Counted from the first letter of the stretch, positions 46,922 through 58,227 are shown. The stretch: DNA of 64,000 nucleotides from Patiria pectinifera (GCA_029964075.1 CM057147.1:23333513-23397512); one strand, 5' to 3'. Notes: generated by a model from the sequence alone, not told the origin. Made by a program: numbers and translations.

Positions 46922-47975
46922 AAGTTATGCCACTGTGCGGAAAACTCCAAAGTTTGCACATTTAGCAGGTATTACATGTTATGTGTATCTCTGAAACATG
47001 CCACTCCAGGTCAGTGGCCACTCGTGCACTGTGGAATCTTTTTTCCAATTGCCTTTTGCTGTTCATCAAGCTTTCACCACATAGCTTATGTATCTATCTT
47101 CCTGAGCCCACAACATTCATTAAAACAAACTAAAAAAAGACAGAGTCAATTTCCTGTAATCATGTAGTTAATCTGACATAAAATGTTCAGGAGTCTAATG
47201 TTACCTTAATTTGACACTTTTGAAAGCCTTTTTGATCCGTTTCGGATGGACTGTTTTACGATTGATGATTGATTAGCTGCAATACGATGAATGTCGAAAT
47301 TACCGGACTAATCTTGCAGATGGATTCGTTAGGTCTCTCTTAATTCTTTGAATTTCTCTTCCCCCCCCCCCTGTTGTTTGTTTGTATTCATCATGCACTG
47401 GTACATGCTTATAATGACCAATTTTATTGCACATTTTTTAATTATTTGAGTTGTGAAGGGTTTTAATCTGTATTTCTAGGAAGTTACCAACTTTTCTTTC
47501 TTTTGAATTCCTTTGTCATTAAATTTCAGAAACTATTACCTTAATTGTTTTTCTTTTAGTGAGTTTCATCGCTAATCCTGGCACCTCATAAGATCAGTGC
47601 TGATCCACTGTAAAGAATATCGGAACACATTTCAGGGACAAAAAAATCCCTGATTTAAATCCACTTGTACCGACACTGCAGGGACAAAAAAAGTCCCTAA
47701 TTAAATCCACAAGTACACTGCATAGGGATATCACATTTTGCAACACATGTGCCAACTTTGAGATGAGCTAGAAACCAAACCAAAATTATTGTACCCCCAA
47801 TTTTTGGATATTTTGTAGAAAACATGTTTGGGGTTTAATTTTCATCCAAGTTCGTCTCAAGGTCACTTGATCCACAAGGTTAAATTCAAGGTCAAAGTAA
47901 AGTTGCAAAGGTCATTATACATGTACTTCAAATAACTCCGACATGAAAAATGATGAGAGGTTTTGTTGCTTGGCC
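46922..47975 (+). other. GPCR intron, no gene recognised
   Basis: Contains a short repeat at 47638-47705 ('gggacaaaaaaatccctgat' type, two copies). Nothing else. Confidence 0.4.
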
Positions 47976-48439
47976 TAGGGCTGTCCGTGTTCGAATAATT
48001 TAGTATTTGAATTTTATTTGGTCAAGCGCACTTTCGAATAATCGTCGATTATTCGAAAGTGCGTGTGACCGAATATTCAAATATTTGAAACTTGCCGATC
48101 AAGTTTTACACACGCCAGCTGCAGCTGCCTTCCTGGCTGGTCAAAAGTTGCATACAAAGCGCGCTGTTCAAATTTAAATGCGGCGATGGTTATAATGGGC
48201 CATCAGTACTGGATAACTGTTAAGAGACTTTGACCAGCTGAAAGAATGGGACCAATAAATAGGTGTCGGACAAAAAAGTTACCGTAGTGGCATCTGACAA
48301 TAAAAAAAAAGAAGATTAAAATAACACCACAGTCGTGTGTGCACGTGCATCATTTTGAATATTCAACCTGGCAAAAGCTATTTGAATATTCGGTTGGTGA
48401 TCGAATATTTGAATAGTCGGTATATTGGGGACAGCCCTA
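47976..48439. mobile_element. hAT MITE with 8-bp target duplication and central hairpin
   Basis: Terminal inverted repeat TAGGGCTGTCC at both ends, flanked by GCTTGGCC (47968-47975) and GCTTGGTC (48440-48447), an 8-bp duplication with one difference. TAGGG termini and 8-bp duplications define hAT. The interior has many GAATATTCG words and a perfect 37-nt palindrome at 48027-48063 (18-bp arms, one-base centre). 464 bp, no transposase. Confidence 0.85.
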
Positions 48440-48447
48440 GCTTGGTC

Positions 48448-48903
48448 ATAATGATGTTAAATTTGTCCTGATTGCAGCTTACATTGTAAATCTGATTAAT
48501 TGGCATAACTCTCATAGTTTGGTACATGTATACCAATCATATTTTATAAAACTGATAAAAGTCCTTCAACCTCCAATACAGGTAAGGTCACATAACTGCC
48601 GACCTTCACAGTTGGGCATAGCTGCTAATTGCAGGAGCCTAAATATAAATACACATGTGTGATATGGACACCAGTCTGTCACTGGCGCCCCGCTGTGAGG
48701 CACGCACCCCCCTGATTGGTTGGATTGGCAGGATTTGCGTTGTGTGTAAGCCAGCTGTTTAAGACAGGAGCATTTCTGGTATGTGACAGCTTAGGCTGTT
48801 TCTGGGTAATTAGCGTCTTAAGACAACATCGAGGCCATCACAGAGGGCCAGGAGGTGAGGAAGAACATTTTGACCATTGGTGACCTCTTAAGCAAGAGGA
48901 GGG
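48448..48903 (+). other. GPCR intron, nothing recognised
   Basis: No structure seen. Confidence 0.4.
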
Positions 48904-49313
48904 TTAAAGGCATATATCCCATTTGCATTATCTTTAAAGTATTACCAAATTATTATTAAAACCCGGCTTACTTGGATCGCTTGGATTAAAGATCATCTGG
49001 TGCTAAACATCCCGTGAAATCATTCCATCTGGCAATGGCCTGCTGTCATTTAGAAGAAATCAAGAAATGTAGGTGATTTCCGATAATCAGTCAATTGACT
49101 GATTTTTGGAAATAGACAGTTCTGTAGGCAAAATTGTATTTCGTGATCAAAAGGTTGCGAATGGGTTTTCACTGTTTTCTCAAAATGTGTAATATCCACT
49201 GCACTGAAACTTCAACAGGTTAGGTTTGGAACATTCTTCTTTGGATTTTGAGTGGTGTTATTATTGGAAATGAACAAAATGCATCTAAAGCAAATGATCC
49301 TATATTCCTTTAT
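48904..49313 (+). mobile_element. TTAA MITE family 2, copy K (diverged)
   Basis: Left TTAAAGGCATATATCCCATT, right (inverted) TAAAGGAATATAGGATCATT. Shares 'gaaacttcaacaggttag', 'ttctttggattttgag' and 'gaacaaaatgca' with copies I and J. Strongly diverged. Confidence 0.6.
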
Positions 49314-49358
49314 AATCTGCCATGTACTCGGGTGTAAAAAAAAAAAATTTGTATGTAA

Positions 49359-49596
49359 GGCCAAAAAAAAAAAAAAATTATTCGGTCTCTGGTCAGACCA
49401 AAGTTCCAGAATTGACGCGGGGACGCGGCTTTTTTTTTTTGTTTTTTTTTGTTTTTTTCTTCAAGCTTGGATGTACAGACAAGGTGGGGTACTATTTTGC
49501 TTTTTTGGTGTCCTCATGGACATAAAAAAGATTGACGCGCATGATTAAAATCGACGCGTGCGCTGACCAGAGACCGACTTATTTTTTTTTTGGGCC
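49359..49596. mobile_element. Harbinger-like MITE with GGCC-poly(A) termini, TAA target duplication
   Basis: Starts GGCC plus a long A run, ends T run plus GGGCC, flanked by TAA on both sides (49356-49358, 49597-49599). Inverted homology continues inwards with CGGTCTCTGGTCAG on both arms. 238 bp. Sister of 22347-22704. Confidence 0.75.
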
Positions 49597-49599
49597 TAA

Positions 49600-50979
49600 C
49601 AGCTCAAAATTGGTAGTTCCAGGACATTTTTGTCCAAGCAGCATTGTGTCTAATTTGACCCTTTGGTGGAACGTTTTTGAGGGGGGAATTTATAGTTATA
49701 CCATTGAGATATTACAAATTTCACCTGGTATCACTGTCCGTGCTTTTTCCCACGGTGGTGTGAAACACGCTGTCGGCTTTAGCTGCTTTAATATGTTTGT
49801 GGGTTGGTGGGTTGGTTGGTTGGTGGGCACTTTACTCGGGTTGTATTATACTGTTCCATGCCGCGCGTGTATCACAGCTTTGCCAGTGAGTTTCTATGGA
49901 ACACCTGCAGCTTTGTGACACTGATGCGCATGCGTCTAATTTGCATATTAGATCACGCCCCATTGCCTGGCAAAATTCGCGGTTGTACGGTTCGTGGAAC
50001 CGCCGTGGGTTGTACCATTGGTACTTCTTGTATATGGCATCCTGAAAACTAGTTTTGAATTGCATTGATCATTGTCTAACAATTTTATGAATTTTAAAAT
50101 TAGACAGTGCATAGAATATGAGTGCACACTAAACAACAGGGTTAATGATATTTCCAATGACTTTTTGAGGAGGGTTTGCCTTCTACTCTAGTTTCATGAT
50201 GTGGAACAGCGTACAGTCTTTACAATGGCTTTAAAAGAAAGCATGGGCTTTGATCGGTGGGGAACAGGGGGACATCCCCCCTACTTTTTAAAGTTGGTGG
50301 GGGGGGGGGATATCATATCATTTGTCCTCCCTTACACTTTTTTCGTCCCCAAATAAAAACAAGTACATTTAAAACCAGCTACGGGCGGGACGCAGATAAC
50401 AATTTTTTTCTAAATTACAAATGTTCTGTTCTTCCCCAGTACCCGCCTTGAATGGCAGCCAAGCAACACAAACTTAACATCAACCCCTAGGTGCCATAAT
50501 GTTTCAAATTGTCAGCAGAACACCGCTAATTGGAATTCTCAGTTGACAGATCACCGTGCCACAGACACACATTTAATGTCTTGCAGCACTAATGAAAAAA
50601 GGGAACTCTAGCTCTGTTTCAATCTCAAGAATGCTTTGAGTCTCTCACTTGTGAGATGAATACAGGTTAGGCTTCTCAGTAATGGATCACCGGTCATTGA
50701 CATCAGTTCCGCATGGACACATTTCATGTCTTACAGCGCTAGCTAATGAAAAAATGGAACATTAGGTCTGATTTACGGGCCAGTGATAACGCGGCTATGC
50801 CAGCAAACTGTGTAATTCATTTTGCAAGTGTTTACCCCATAAAAATTGATTACTCAAGTCAAGGCATTATTACAAAACATGCGTATTGAACTCCAGAAAT
50901 GTCAACTTAAGCTGTACACGTAGCTGCATTTCTGGGATTGGCCTTTTCATCACTTTAGCTGGGGATGGTTGAGTTATCA
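49600..50979 (+). other. GPCR intron, no gene recognised
   Basis: G-tract repeat fragment at about 50255-50345. Nothing else seen. Confidence 0.4.
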
Positions 50980-51415
50980 GTGGTGTAATCCGTGTCAAAA
51001 AGTGGGGGGGGGGGAACCAAAATTCAAAAATAGCCCGGCTATGGACATCCACAAGTTTTTTAGGGGGTGGGGGGCGACTGGGGGGGGACAAGGTTTCATG
51101 GGGGGGGGGGCTGTCCACACGCCACAGGTGGGGGGTGAGGGTGGGTAGGGCACTAGGGGCGCTGTTCATGATACAGATGTACACACATACTAACGTGCCA
51201 TAACATCCAAACGGCACATTTAAAGTTTCATACTTTTCCTCTGTTTTCAGTGCTTTTTAATACATTTTGGTTGTTGAAACGTTCCAAACATACCTCAAAA
51301 TCTGAATTTTTTTCCCTACAAGAAAGTGGGGGGGGGATTATAAAGTGGCCCTCCCTCCTTATCAACAAAAGGAGGGATATATATATGCCCCCCCCCCTCC
51401 AAATTTATGCCCCTG
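50980..51415. repeat. G/C-tract repeat cluster
   Basis: G runs at 51004, 51062-51110 and 51327, and C runs at 51388, bracketed by 'gtgtaatccgtgtcaaaaag' and 'tttatgcccctgtgag'. Looks like one or two poly-G foldback elements close to the last GPCR exon. Confidence 0.45.
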
Positions 51416-51417
51416 TG

Positions 51418-51595
51418 AGTCATTCTATAAATGTAGGGATCACAGTGTTACATTTTTTTGGGTCCCTGTTACCCTGGTGCTTTGTTATGTACCATTCAAG
51501 TATCATTAAGAATGACTTCATTCTTAATGATACTTGAAGGTAGTTTGGGCAGTAAAACAGGTGGACCCAAATTTTTTTTAGAGAGACCCGGTTAC
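51418..51595. mobile_element. MITE related to 34002-34263, with a perfect 44-nt hairpin
   Basis: Left GTCATTCTATAAATGTAGGG, 'gggtccctgttaccctgg', and right 'gtggacccaaat' resemble the 34002 family. The centre (51495-51538) is a 21-bp perfect inverted repeat around a 2-base spacer, half-site starting TTCAAGTATCATTAAGAATG. It lies about 190 bp before the last GPCR exon. Confidence 0.6.
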
Positions 51596-51784
51596 TTTTA
51601 AATTAATTCACATCCTGTCTGTAACATTTCTTTTCATCTGATATTCCTCTCGGCAATTCTACCCACAGCTCATTGAATGTCATTCCTCTGAAACAACTGA
51701 TCCGTTTAAAGATGCGAGTTAAAGTCACTCATGATTTTTGAATGTAGTAAAATTGAGACTTGTGTGTGTCAATTTTATTTGCAG

Positions 51785-52317
51785 AATTCGCGTCTCCAGC
51801 TCTGCTGCGTCGGGCTCGTATTTTCCAGGGCGCCTTCCAAGGGGTTCATCAACCTGGCAGTAAGACAAGTAGCATGAGTAGCATCCTGAAACCCTCACCG
51901 GTTCCCCGTAGGCCGGTACCCGGCAGCAACAACGCCACAGCCACCGCCAACGACTCTGAGGACAAAACAAACCACAACACTATCTGGCTCCGAAAGTTGG
52001 CCAGCAACGGAAATGCCGTCAATCATTTCCAGGACGGTTCAAGCGACGAGGAGGAAGTGTTCGCCTCGGACGCCTTACTGAGACGGAGCAACAGCGAAGC
52101 CGACAAGGACGGGTTGGAGAGGCGGCATTTTGAGCTCGCGCCCAGGCCTGGGGGCCGACTCCGATACCGCTCAGATCCCGGCAAGAGCCAATCAAGACAG
52201 CCGCTTTCAAACAGACTCAAACAACGGGAGCCTGCACAGCAGGTCATCACTGACCAACACTGGGAGCCAGACGCAAAGGCAAGGAGAGCACTGCTCGGAC
52301 AGTCAACAATAGTATGA
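51785..52317 (+). CDS. GPCR last coding exon: cytoplasmic tail with C-terminal PDZ-type motif
   Basis: The acceptor 'ttatttgcag' ends at 51784. The first two bases complete a codon with the phase-1 G from upstream, giving GAA (Glu), and 176 further codons follow to TGA at 52315-52317. Total protein is 539 residues. The tail is polar, without membrane segments: basic LLRRAR near the start, a Pro/Arg/Ser-rich stretch, an acidic DGSSDEEEVF cluster suited to casein kinase 2, then Arg/Ser/Gln-rich sequence. The last residues STIV fit a class I PDZ ligand (T at -2, V at 0). Codon use is GC-rich like exon 1 and unlike the surrounding repeats. Assignment to the GPCR rests on strand, phase, open frame and lack of any other start, across an intron of about 22 kb. 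Further exons between are possible. Confidence 0.75.
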
Positions 52318-52609
52318 CCCATGAAGCAGCGCCCTCAGTTGATTTTATGTTACAAGCTGCAGGCAGCATTGCTTATTTTGTTTACATCTTGCCTTTTTAA
52401 GAAAAGCTTTTTAATCGACTCTGGTAGTATTTTAATAGAACTAAATGATCATTTTTAACATTATTTATTCTTTAAATCAAAAAATGAAATGGAAGTAATC
52501 ATCTTTTAAAAAGACTTCTTAAAGCCTTGGTCACAAAGTAAAAATCAACTAAGAGATATTAAATGTCCTGATTTGGGCGATCCAGGCAATAATTCAATGT
52601 CTATAGTTT

Positions 52610-52895
52610 TTTACAATATTATAATTATTATTATTATTATTAATCATTTCTGGTAATGAAACCAAGGATTCCTCAAAAGCGCCCTTGGCACTGTAGCTCG
52701 CAAGCCTGAGAGGAGACAATTAGAAGAAGTTGCAGTTTTAGAGGTGGGAGGAAAAGCCCAGGAGAATATTCTGGGGAAAACCCACGGAATCAGGCAGGGA
52801 CTGAAAACCCAATCCACATGTTGGCCCAGGCGGGATTCGAACCCGGGTCACAGTGGTGGAAGGCGAGGAAAGTACCGCTATGCCAACCTGACTCC
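52610..52895 (-). mobile_element. tRNA-derived SINE, distinct family
   Basis: On the minus strand it starts 'gaggagtcaggttggcatag' (A-box region), has a B box GGGTTCGAATCCC, then 'gtgggttttccccagaat' and 'tctcctgggcttttcctccc', and ends in (AAT)n. Its body shares nothing with the 16233 family. A diverged relative lies at 55800-56010. Confidence 0.7.
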
Positions 52896-53551
52896 TCTTC
52901 ATCAGTAGGGGGCTTGGGGCTCCCCTCCCCAAGAAAAGAGGAAAATAAAAACCATGTGTAAAGGAAAATTCATTGAAGAGAGCACCTAAAGTGATTTTAA
53001 AATGGAACCATCGCATGGTATTTCATTTTGTAGGGAAAACGAGAATTTAATGCATTGTACATGTATGTACACAGGCGTGGATCCGGGATGGGGGGGGGTT
53101 AGGGGTTGAAAAAAAAACCATCCTGGCCCTCCTGTGTTCCTCCCTTTGGAAAAATTAAAAAAACTTTGGATCTCGGGCTGTGCTCCGTGGTCATACATGG
53201 GTCGTATGGCTGGTTGCTACAGGCGCCTTGACATGCCTGCAGTTCGACCATGTTGTAGCCGCGTCCTACGTACGCAATTAAGCTTCTCAGCTGGGAGTAA
53301 GGATGATTAGCCTCCCAACTTATTATTATTATTACTTTAACTGTGGTCATTTGTGTACCAAAACCATTCTCATAAAACAAAACTTAAAAGTGAATATACA
53401 TGTATCTTTGTTCTCCAGTGGTACTTTTTTACCTGTGCCAAACCCTAATTACCAAACCAACATGAATGTTGCGAAGTATTATTAATATCGTGTAAACAAT
53501 TGTTTTCAAAGTGACAAGTTCAAGATAGTAACTTTGATCTGTTTGTAACTT

Positions 53552-53938
53552 AACAGAGGCATAAGGAGGGGGGGGGGGCGACTGCCCTTTTTCATTCAAG
53601 TGCCCTTTTTTTCACCAGCATTTTCCCCCAATATTTGAAAAGAGCGGATTTCTTTTGTTAAACAAGTGCCCTTGTGTTTTTTAGTGCCTTTTTATGAAAA
53701 AAAATCCCTTATTTTAAAGCAGCCTTTAACGAGTGCCTTTTTTGGCAACTGTGCCGCCCTGAAAAGTGTCATCTATTGTCCGATAGTGTGCATGATCAGC
53801 CTGTTTGAACAGCGCCCCCATTTGAAGATAGTTTAGCCCCCCCCCCTCCCCCGCCCCATCTACATTTCAGCACGGATATGCGAGTGCCCTTTTCATGAAC
53901 CCTCCCCCAATAAAAACAACCTTGCTACGCCTCTGCTA
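53552..53938. repeat. G-tract element with CAGAGGCGTA-type ends
   Basis: Left 'cagaggcataaggagg' and right (inverted) 'cagaggcgtagcaagg'. G run at 53565-53577, and C runs near 53838. Several 'gtgccctttt' words inside. Confidence 0.6.
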
Positions 53939-54258
53939 AAACCCACTATCCTGAAGCCAGCAATGATACAGTACTTAAATAGCAATATAATATTTAGTGC
54001 AATGTGCATTTACAAAATGTTGTAATGTTTTAAATAAATACCAAACAAAAGCAGGTGTAACATTCTATAGAACTTATAGGATGGACAACATAACTATTTT
54101 TTTCTTGTGAAAGATGATGACTCATTATTAAAATTTTCTGTCACTGCTTCTAAACCCACCATGCTGAGTATTAGGAAATGAAAGATTATTATGAAACTGT
54201 TATGGAAATGTGGGGAAAACTGATGTCTTTTTAAGAGAACCTTCCAGGATCACAGACA

Positions 54259-54780
54259 TTAAAGGGAAAATAAAACATTTGCAAACATCAAAAAATAAAA
54301 CTACCAAATCATTTTGAAATACCTTGCTGGACTGTTAGTGAATGACAGTGTAAAGCATCCTGTAAAATCATGGCACCTGGTATACTGTCATTTTCAAGAA
54401 AAGTGGTATTTTTGTATCAATTTCCAACGCTGATCGGCCGATCAGCGTTGGAAAAAACTGGCTTTTTTTCAAATACTGGCCCCAATTGACCATCGCACTT
54501 GTTTGCAATCGATTACAAACCTATGAACGGGTACGAGCCAGCTAGACTGGTTCCCTGACCTTACAATTCCCCAATGTATGTAAACTGCTCTGTTTCTTCT
54601 TATATGGAGTCAGGGAACCAGACTACAGGAAAATGATTGTTTTTCTTGGTTTTTATAGCATTTTCGAACCCAAAACCTCAAAAAAGTCAGTGTAACTATA
54701 TTTGCTATATATTTCCAACCCCCCAATTCCATCCATTTCTGAATATTACAGTAAAAGCAAATGATGTATATTCCCTTTAA
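54259..54780 (-). mobile_element. T2/Kolobok-type MITE, family 1 copy G
   Basis: 522 bp, TTAA-bounded, reverse orientation relative to copies A-F. Close to copy C. The palindrome at 54424-54451 has half-site CCAACGCTGATCGG and is perfect. Confidence 0.9.
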
Positions 54781-55799
54781 CAATCACCCAGTGTTGTTTG
54801 TACTTTTTGCAGTGATTAAACCTGGAGGTTTTTTTTCTCTTCAAATCTTAGACATGCATATCCATCATCTAGTAATGGTCAAGTAGATTACTGACTTGGA
54901 GTTTTGGATCATTTCTCTGAATCATTCATTAGGTATCACGGTTACCTGGCTCTGTCAGAGACAATACATTTTTTCCCCTCTAAACCGTAACGTACAGTAT
55001 TTGTCTTCAAATTCTAAGTCCCTATATGAAGAAAATCTTTATCAGCGGAAAAGAAAAATAAACAATCTTGATCATTCATGAGCAATGCCTTTGATACTGG
55101 TCAATAAAAATATTTTTACAGAAGGACATTTACTTTGTAAAACTCCAGCATATTTTAACTGAAATTCATTGTCATCCCCCCCCCTTTTCAAATGTATCAA
55201 TGTGTTATTGTTCATAATTCTCATAATCTATTTTTACGTCTTATTTCATGACCACTGCTTGGATTCTAGCCCTATTTACATTGTTCAAGAAAATGTATCT
55301 TTAAATTTTTCCTTCAAAGAAATTTGACCAAGTAAATATGTTGGCGAGTAACGTATACAAATATTTTGTGAACTGTAAATGATACACTGTACTCTACATT
55401 TTGTGTATATTTTGTACATAATGTAAAACACTGTCTGATTATTCCTTCAATCTAAATTATTGGAAAATGTATTAAATCTATTGCCATGCCTGATATTAAA
55501 AAAAAAAATCAATCAATTTGAAAGCTGATTTTTTTATTGTCAATCTCTTCCTTGTTTTTCTTCCCACTTTGAAAGATGGCTTTGGTTTTCGTAGCGATGG
55601 CATTTTCCTTTTTTTTTTAATGTAAATGTAACCATTTTGGTAAATTCATTGGTTAATTGGAATCAACGTGCATGCGTGAAAACAAAATCTTCCTAAAGGC
55701 TGTCGGCGCTTGCAAACTGCAACTTCTGAAAAGTTTTGAATGGACATAAACTACCACTAGATGGCGTCAATTCAATGTCATGCATGCAGGATTCCTCTA
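54781..55799. other. Intergenic, no gene seen
   Basis: AT-rich. AATAAA-type words (for example near 55102) could serve as polyadenylation signals for the GPCR gene, but nothing ties them to it. Confidence 0.4.
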
Positions 55800-56010
55800 C
55801 TTCGGACTAGCCGGGCTGACGAAACTCTGTTGAGGTGGGGTTCCTTGGTAGAAGAGACGAGCAAGGAAACTCCCAGCTGTAGATGTAGATGGAAAACTTT
55901 CAAAAACGCAAGGGCACAGTTTCTGGAGAAAACCCAACAAATTGGCCCCGCCGGGAATTGCACCAGGGGCACGGCGGTGTTGGCACAGGTCAGGAAAGTT
56001 TCCACCTCGC
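55800..56010 (-). mobile_element. Diverged SINE, relative of 52610-52895
   Basis: 'ctggagaaaaccca', 'ggccccgccgggaattgcac' and 'caggtcaggaaagt' parallel the 52610 family ('ctggggaaaaccca', 'ggcccaggcgggattcgaac', 'aggcgaggaaagt'). The B box is mutated. Confidence 0.45.
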
Positions 56011-57094
56011 GTTCATTTTTTTTTTTTTTAAAGTGAAATAGACCAGTCGACATGGTATCTTTAAATATGACATGCATTAAACAACTAAGGGGATTATTCA
56101 TTTAAATAATCCACATTTGCAATTACTTGTTTCCCAATTGTCTAAGTAATACACAGCCTTATTTAGGCCTAGGCGAGCCCGTGGCCGACTCGCTACTCGC
56201 GCTCGCGGGCGAAAAGTTTGCCCGAGTCATCTTGCTTGCCGCATGAGGGCGACAACTAACCAAAAATTCGTCATAAACCTAACCTCGTTCCCATGGTGTC
56301 GAGTAGTACGCTCCTACTACTACCTGCTGTTTCAGAAAATAACCCCTGGGGACGAGGTTGGCTTTGTAACACGACCATAACTTCGCAGCGAAGACCATAA
56401 CATTAACTTTAAATAATGAAGCTGCAAAAATACAACATTCCAAAGGAAATCCAGAGACGCTTATAGAATGGGTTTTGTCTTTTCATTCCGAAAAACGTGA
56501 CTTCAAAGAAATTTTAAAAAAGATGCACATTGGCAAACGTTACGGGGTTGAGTATTTTAATGAAACATCATCAGCATTTAAAAGAACTGTTTCCTTAATT
56601 GATGGTTATTCAAAAATGGAGTTTGTGGTGAATAATTTTAATAAGATTAATTTCAGAATACATATTACGAAATATGAAGTGCATAGTTTTAGTTTCCTAA
56701 TGAAGGTGGTCTATTTCGTGGACTTAAGTCTGTCCTATTCCGATCATAATATCCCTGAATCCAAAAAAAGTACAGCCAATGATAAAGTGGAATCGAGATA
56801 TAATTCATTCACTCTGGTCATTCCATTTTTAGTTAATTTTTAAATTTTGTTATTAGTTCAACCTTATACACTTTGTTGCTGAGGCATTTTTTTTGTTTAG
56901 TTGGATCCAGTTAATCCCCACTGAACAGCGCGTATGATATTAATATTCCATCAATGAAGCGTTAAATTAGCACATACAAATTGGCTTATGTTTGCCGTCA
57001 GTGGCTGTCATACATATTATTATTGATTATTCATAGTTAATTATTATTTCATTAGAATGACACATGGCAGCCAGGGGGCTGAATTACGGTCATG
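56011..57094. other. Intergenic, no gene recognised
   Basis: An open frame at 56475-56843 (122 residues) has no motif I recognise and no usual start context. Treated as unassigned. Confidence 0.35.
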
Positions 57095-57420
57095 TTACAA
57101 CCGAGAAAGCACTCTGAGAGCGCAAACCTCCGCCAAGGCTATTCCCCGCCATATTGTCAGTACACCCAAAAGAAATACTCGCATAAATGGTGAAGAATTC
57201 TAAAAAAAAAAAAAAAATCCTGGATCAAGGCCCAGATCCGGATCACTTCCAAAATGTAATCGATTTGTAATTGTACCAAGGACCACCCTTTTTTCATGCA
57301 AATGCGTCCATAACTTTTTGAATTATCTTGTTTAGACAAACCAACCAACCAACCAACCAACAAACAAACCAAATCCCAGGAAAACATAACCTCCTTTGGC
57401 GGAGGCAATAATTCTAGTTA
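57095..57420. repeat. Dispersed repeat with CCTCCGCCAAGG / CCTTTGGCGGAGG borders
   Basis: 'gagcgcaaacctccgccaag' near the left and 'ctttggcggaggcaataatt' near the right face each other, with a CCAA microsatellite at about 57340-57365. Such GGCGGAGG borders recur in many invertebrate genomes by general knowledge. Class uncertain (LINE-derived or MITE). Confidence 0.4.
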
Positions 57421-57517
57421 TTAAAATGCAGACACGTTAAAACAAAATCAACAAAGTAAATACCGCCATAACCAGACTAGTGTATAAATACGTAAAAACA
57501 TCAGAAAATGTAACTTC

Positions 57518-57541
57518 TCCATCTCCATCTCCATCTCCATT
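57518..57541 (+). repeat. Short (CCATCT)n microsatellite
   Basis: Four tandem CCATCT units beside the LINE fragment that follows. Confidence 0.7.
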
Positions 57542-57608
57542 GTTTAAGTCAGCAAAATATCCTGCCGAATACATCAACGCTAACTTGCGCACTGCGTGTG
57601 GAAATAGA

Positions 57609-58227
57609 CTACTCGTGGATATTACTGATATGTCCCTTGAATTCAGCTAGTGTTGCGCTGTTCACAGCAGCCGAGGAGAGTGAGTTCCAGTGTTTAACAG
57701 TTGATACGAAGAATGAATCTTTGAAGGCCCTAGCTTTGTGACTGACTTGAATGAATTTTTGGTTGTTTCCCCTTGTATCTCTGGTATTAGGCCTAGGCTG
57801 AACATGGTTGTGAAGTGGAATGTCGACCAACCCATTTTTCATCTTGTAGAGCATACATAATAATCTGTTGATTTCTTCTGTTCTGTAGTGTGTCCCATCC
57901 CAAGTCATCCAGAAGTTTAGTAACAGTTCCCGTATCCCTTTGGTAGTTTCCTGTGCAAAATCTAGCTGCTTGACGTTGAACTCTTTCAAGTGAGTTAATG
58001 TTCTGCTTTGTTGAGGGTTCCCATGCGGATGCAGCATATTCTAAGAGTGGTCTGACTAAGCTCAAATAGGCAGTTGTTTTCACTTCACTGTTACAGCTCC
58101 ACAAATTCCTGCGGATAACATTCTGCACTCTTTGAGCTTTCTTGATGGACTCCTGAACATGGATGTTCCAGCTGAGGGTATTAGATATGTGAACACCAAG
58201 GTACTTTTGAGATGAGACGCTGTCCAA
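57609..58227 (-). pseudogene. Non-LTR retrotransposon, 3' end of reverse transcriptase ORF (frameshifted)
   Basis: Minus-strand translation shows the conserved C-terminal layout of jockey/CR1-type LINE proteins: 'KYLGVHISNTLSWNIHV', 'LVRPLLEYAASAWEP', 'LERVQRQAARF', then, after one frameshift near 57820-57835, 'RDTRGNNQKF', 'FFVSTVKHWNSL' and a stop at 57609. Upstream catalytic motifs and the endonuclease are absent (5' truncated). Dead copy. Confidence 0.8.

Larger units (their letters stand above)
52318..54258. other. GPCR 3' untranslated region / intergenic
   Basis: The 3' UTR start is AT-rich; I cannot place the polyadenylation site. Holds a SINE (52610-52895) and a G-tract element (53552-53938). 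No other gene. Confidence 0.5.

Noticed and set aside
56475-56843. 122-codon open frame in intergenic DNA
   Set aside because: No recognisable motif and low-complexity-like composition. Function cannot be inferred.
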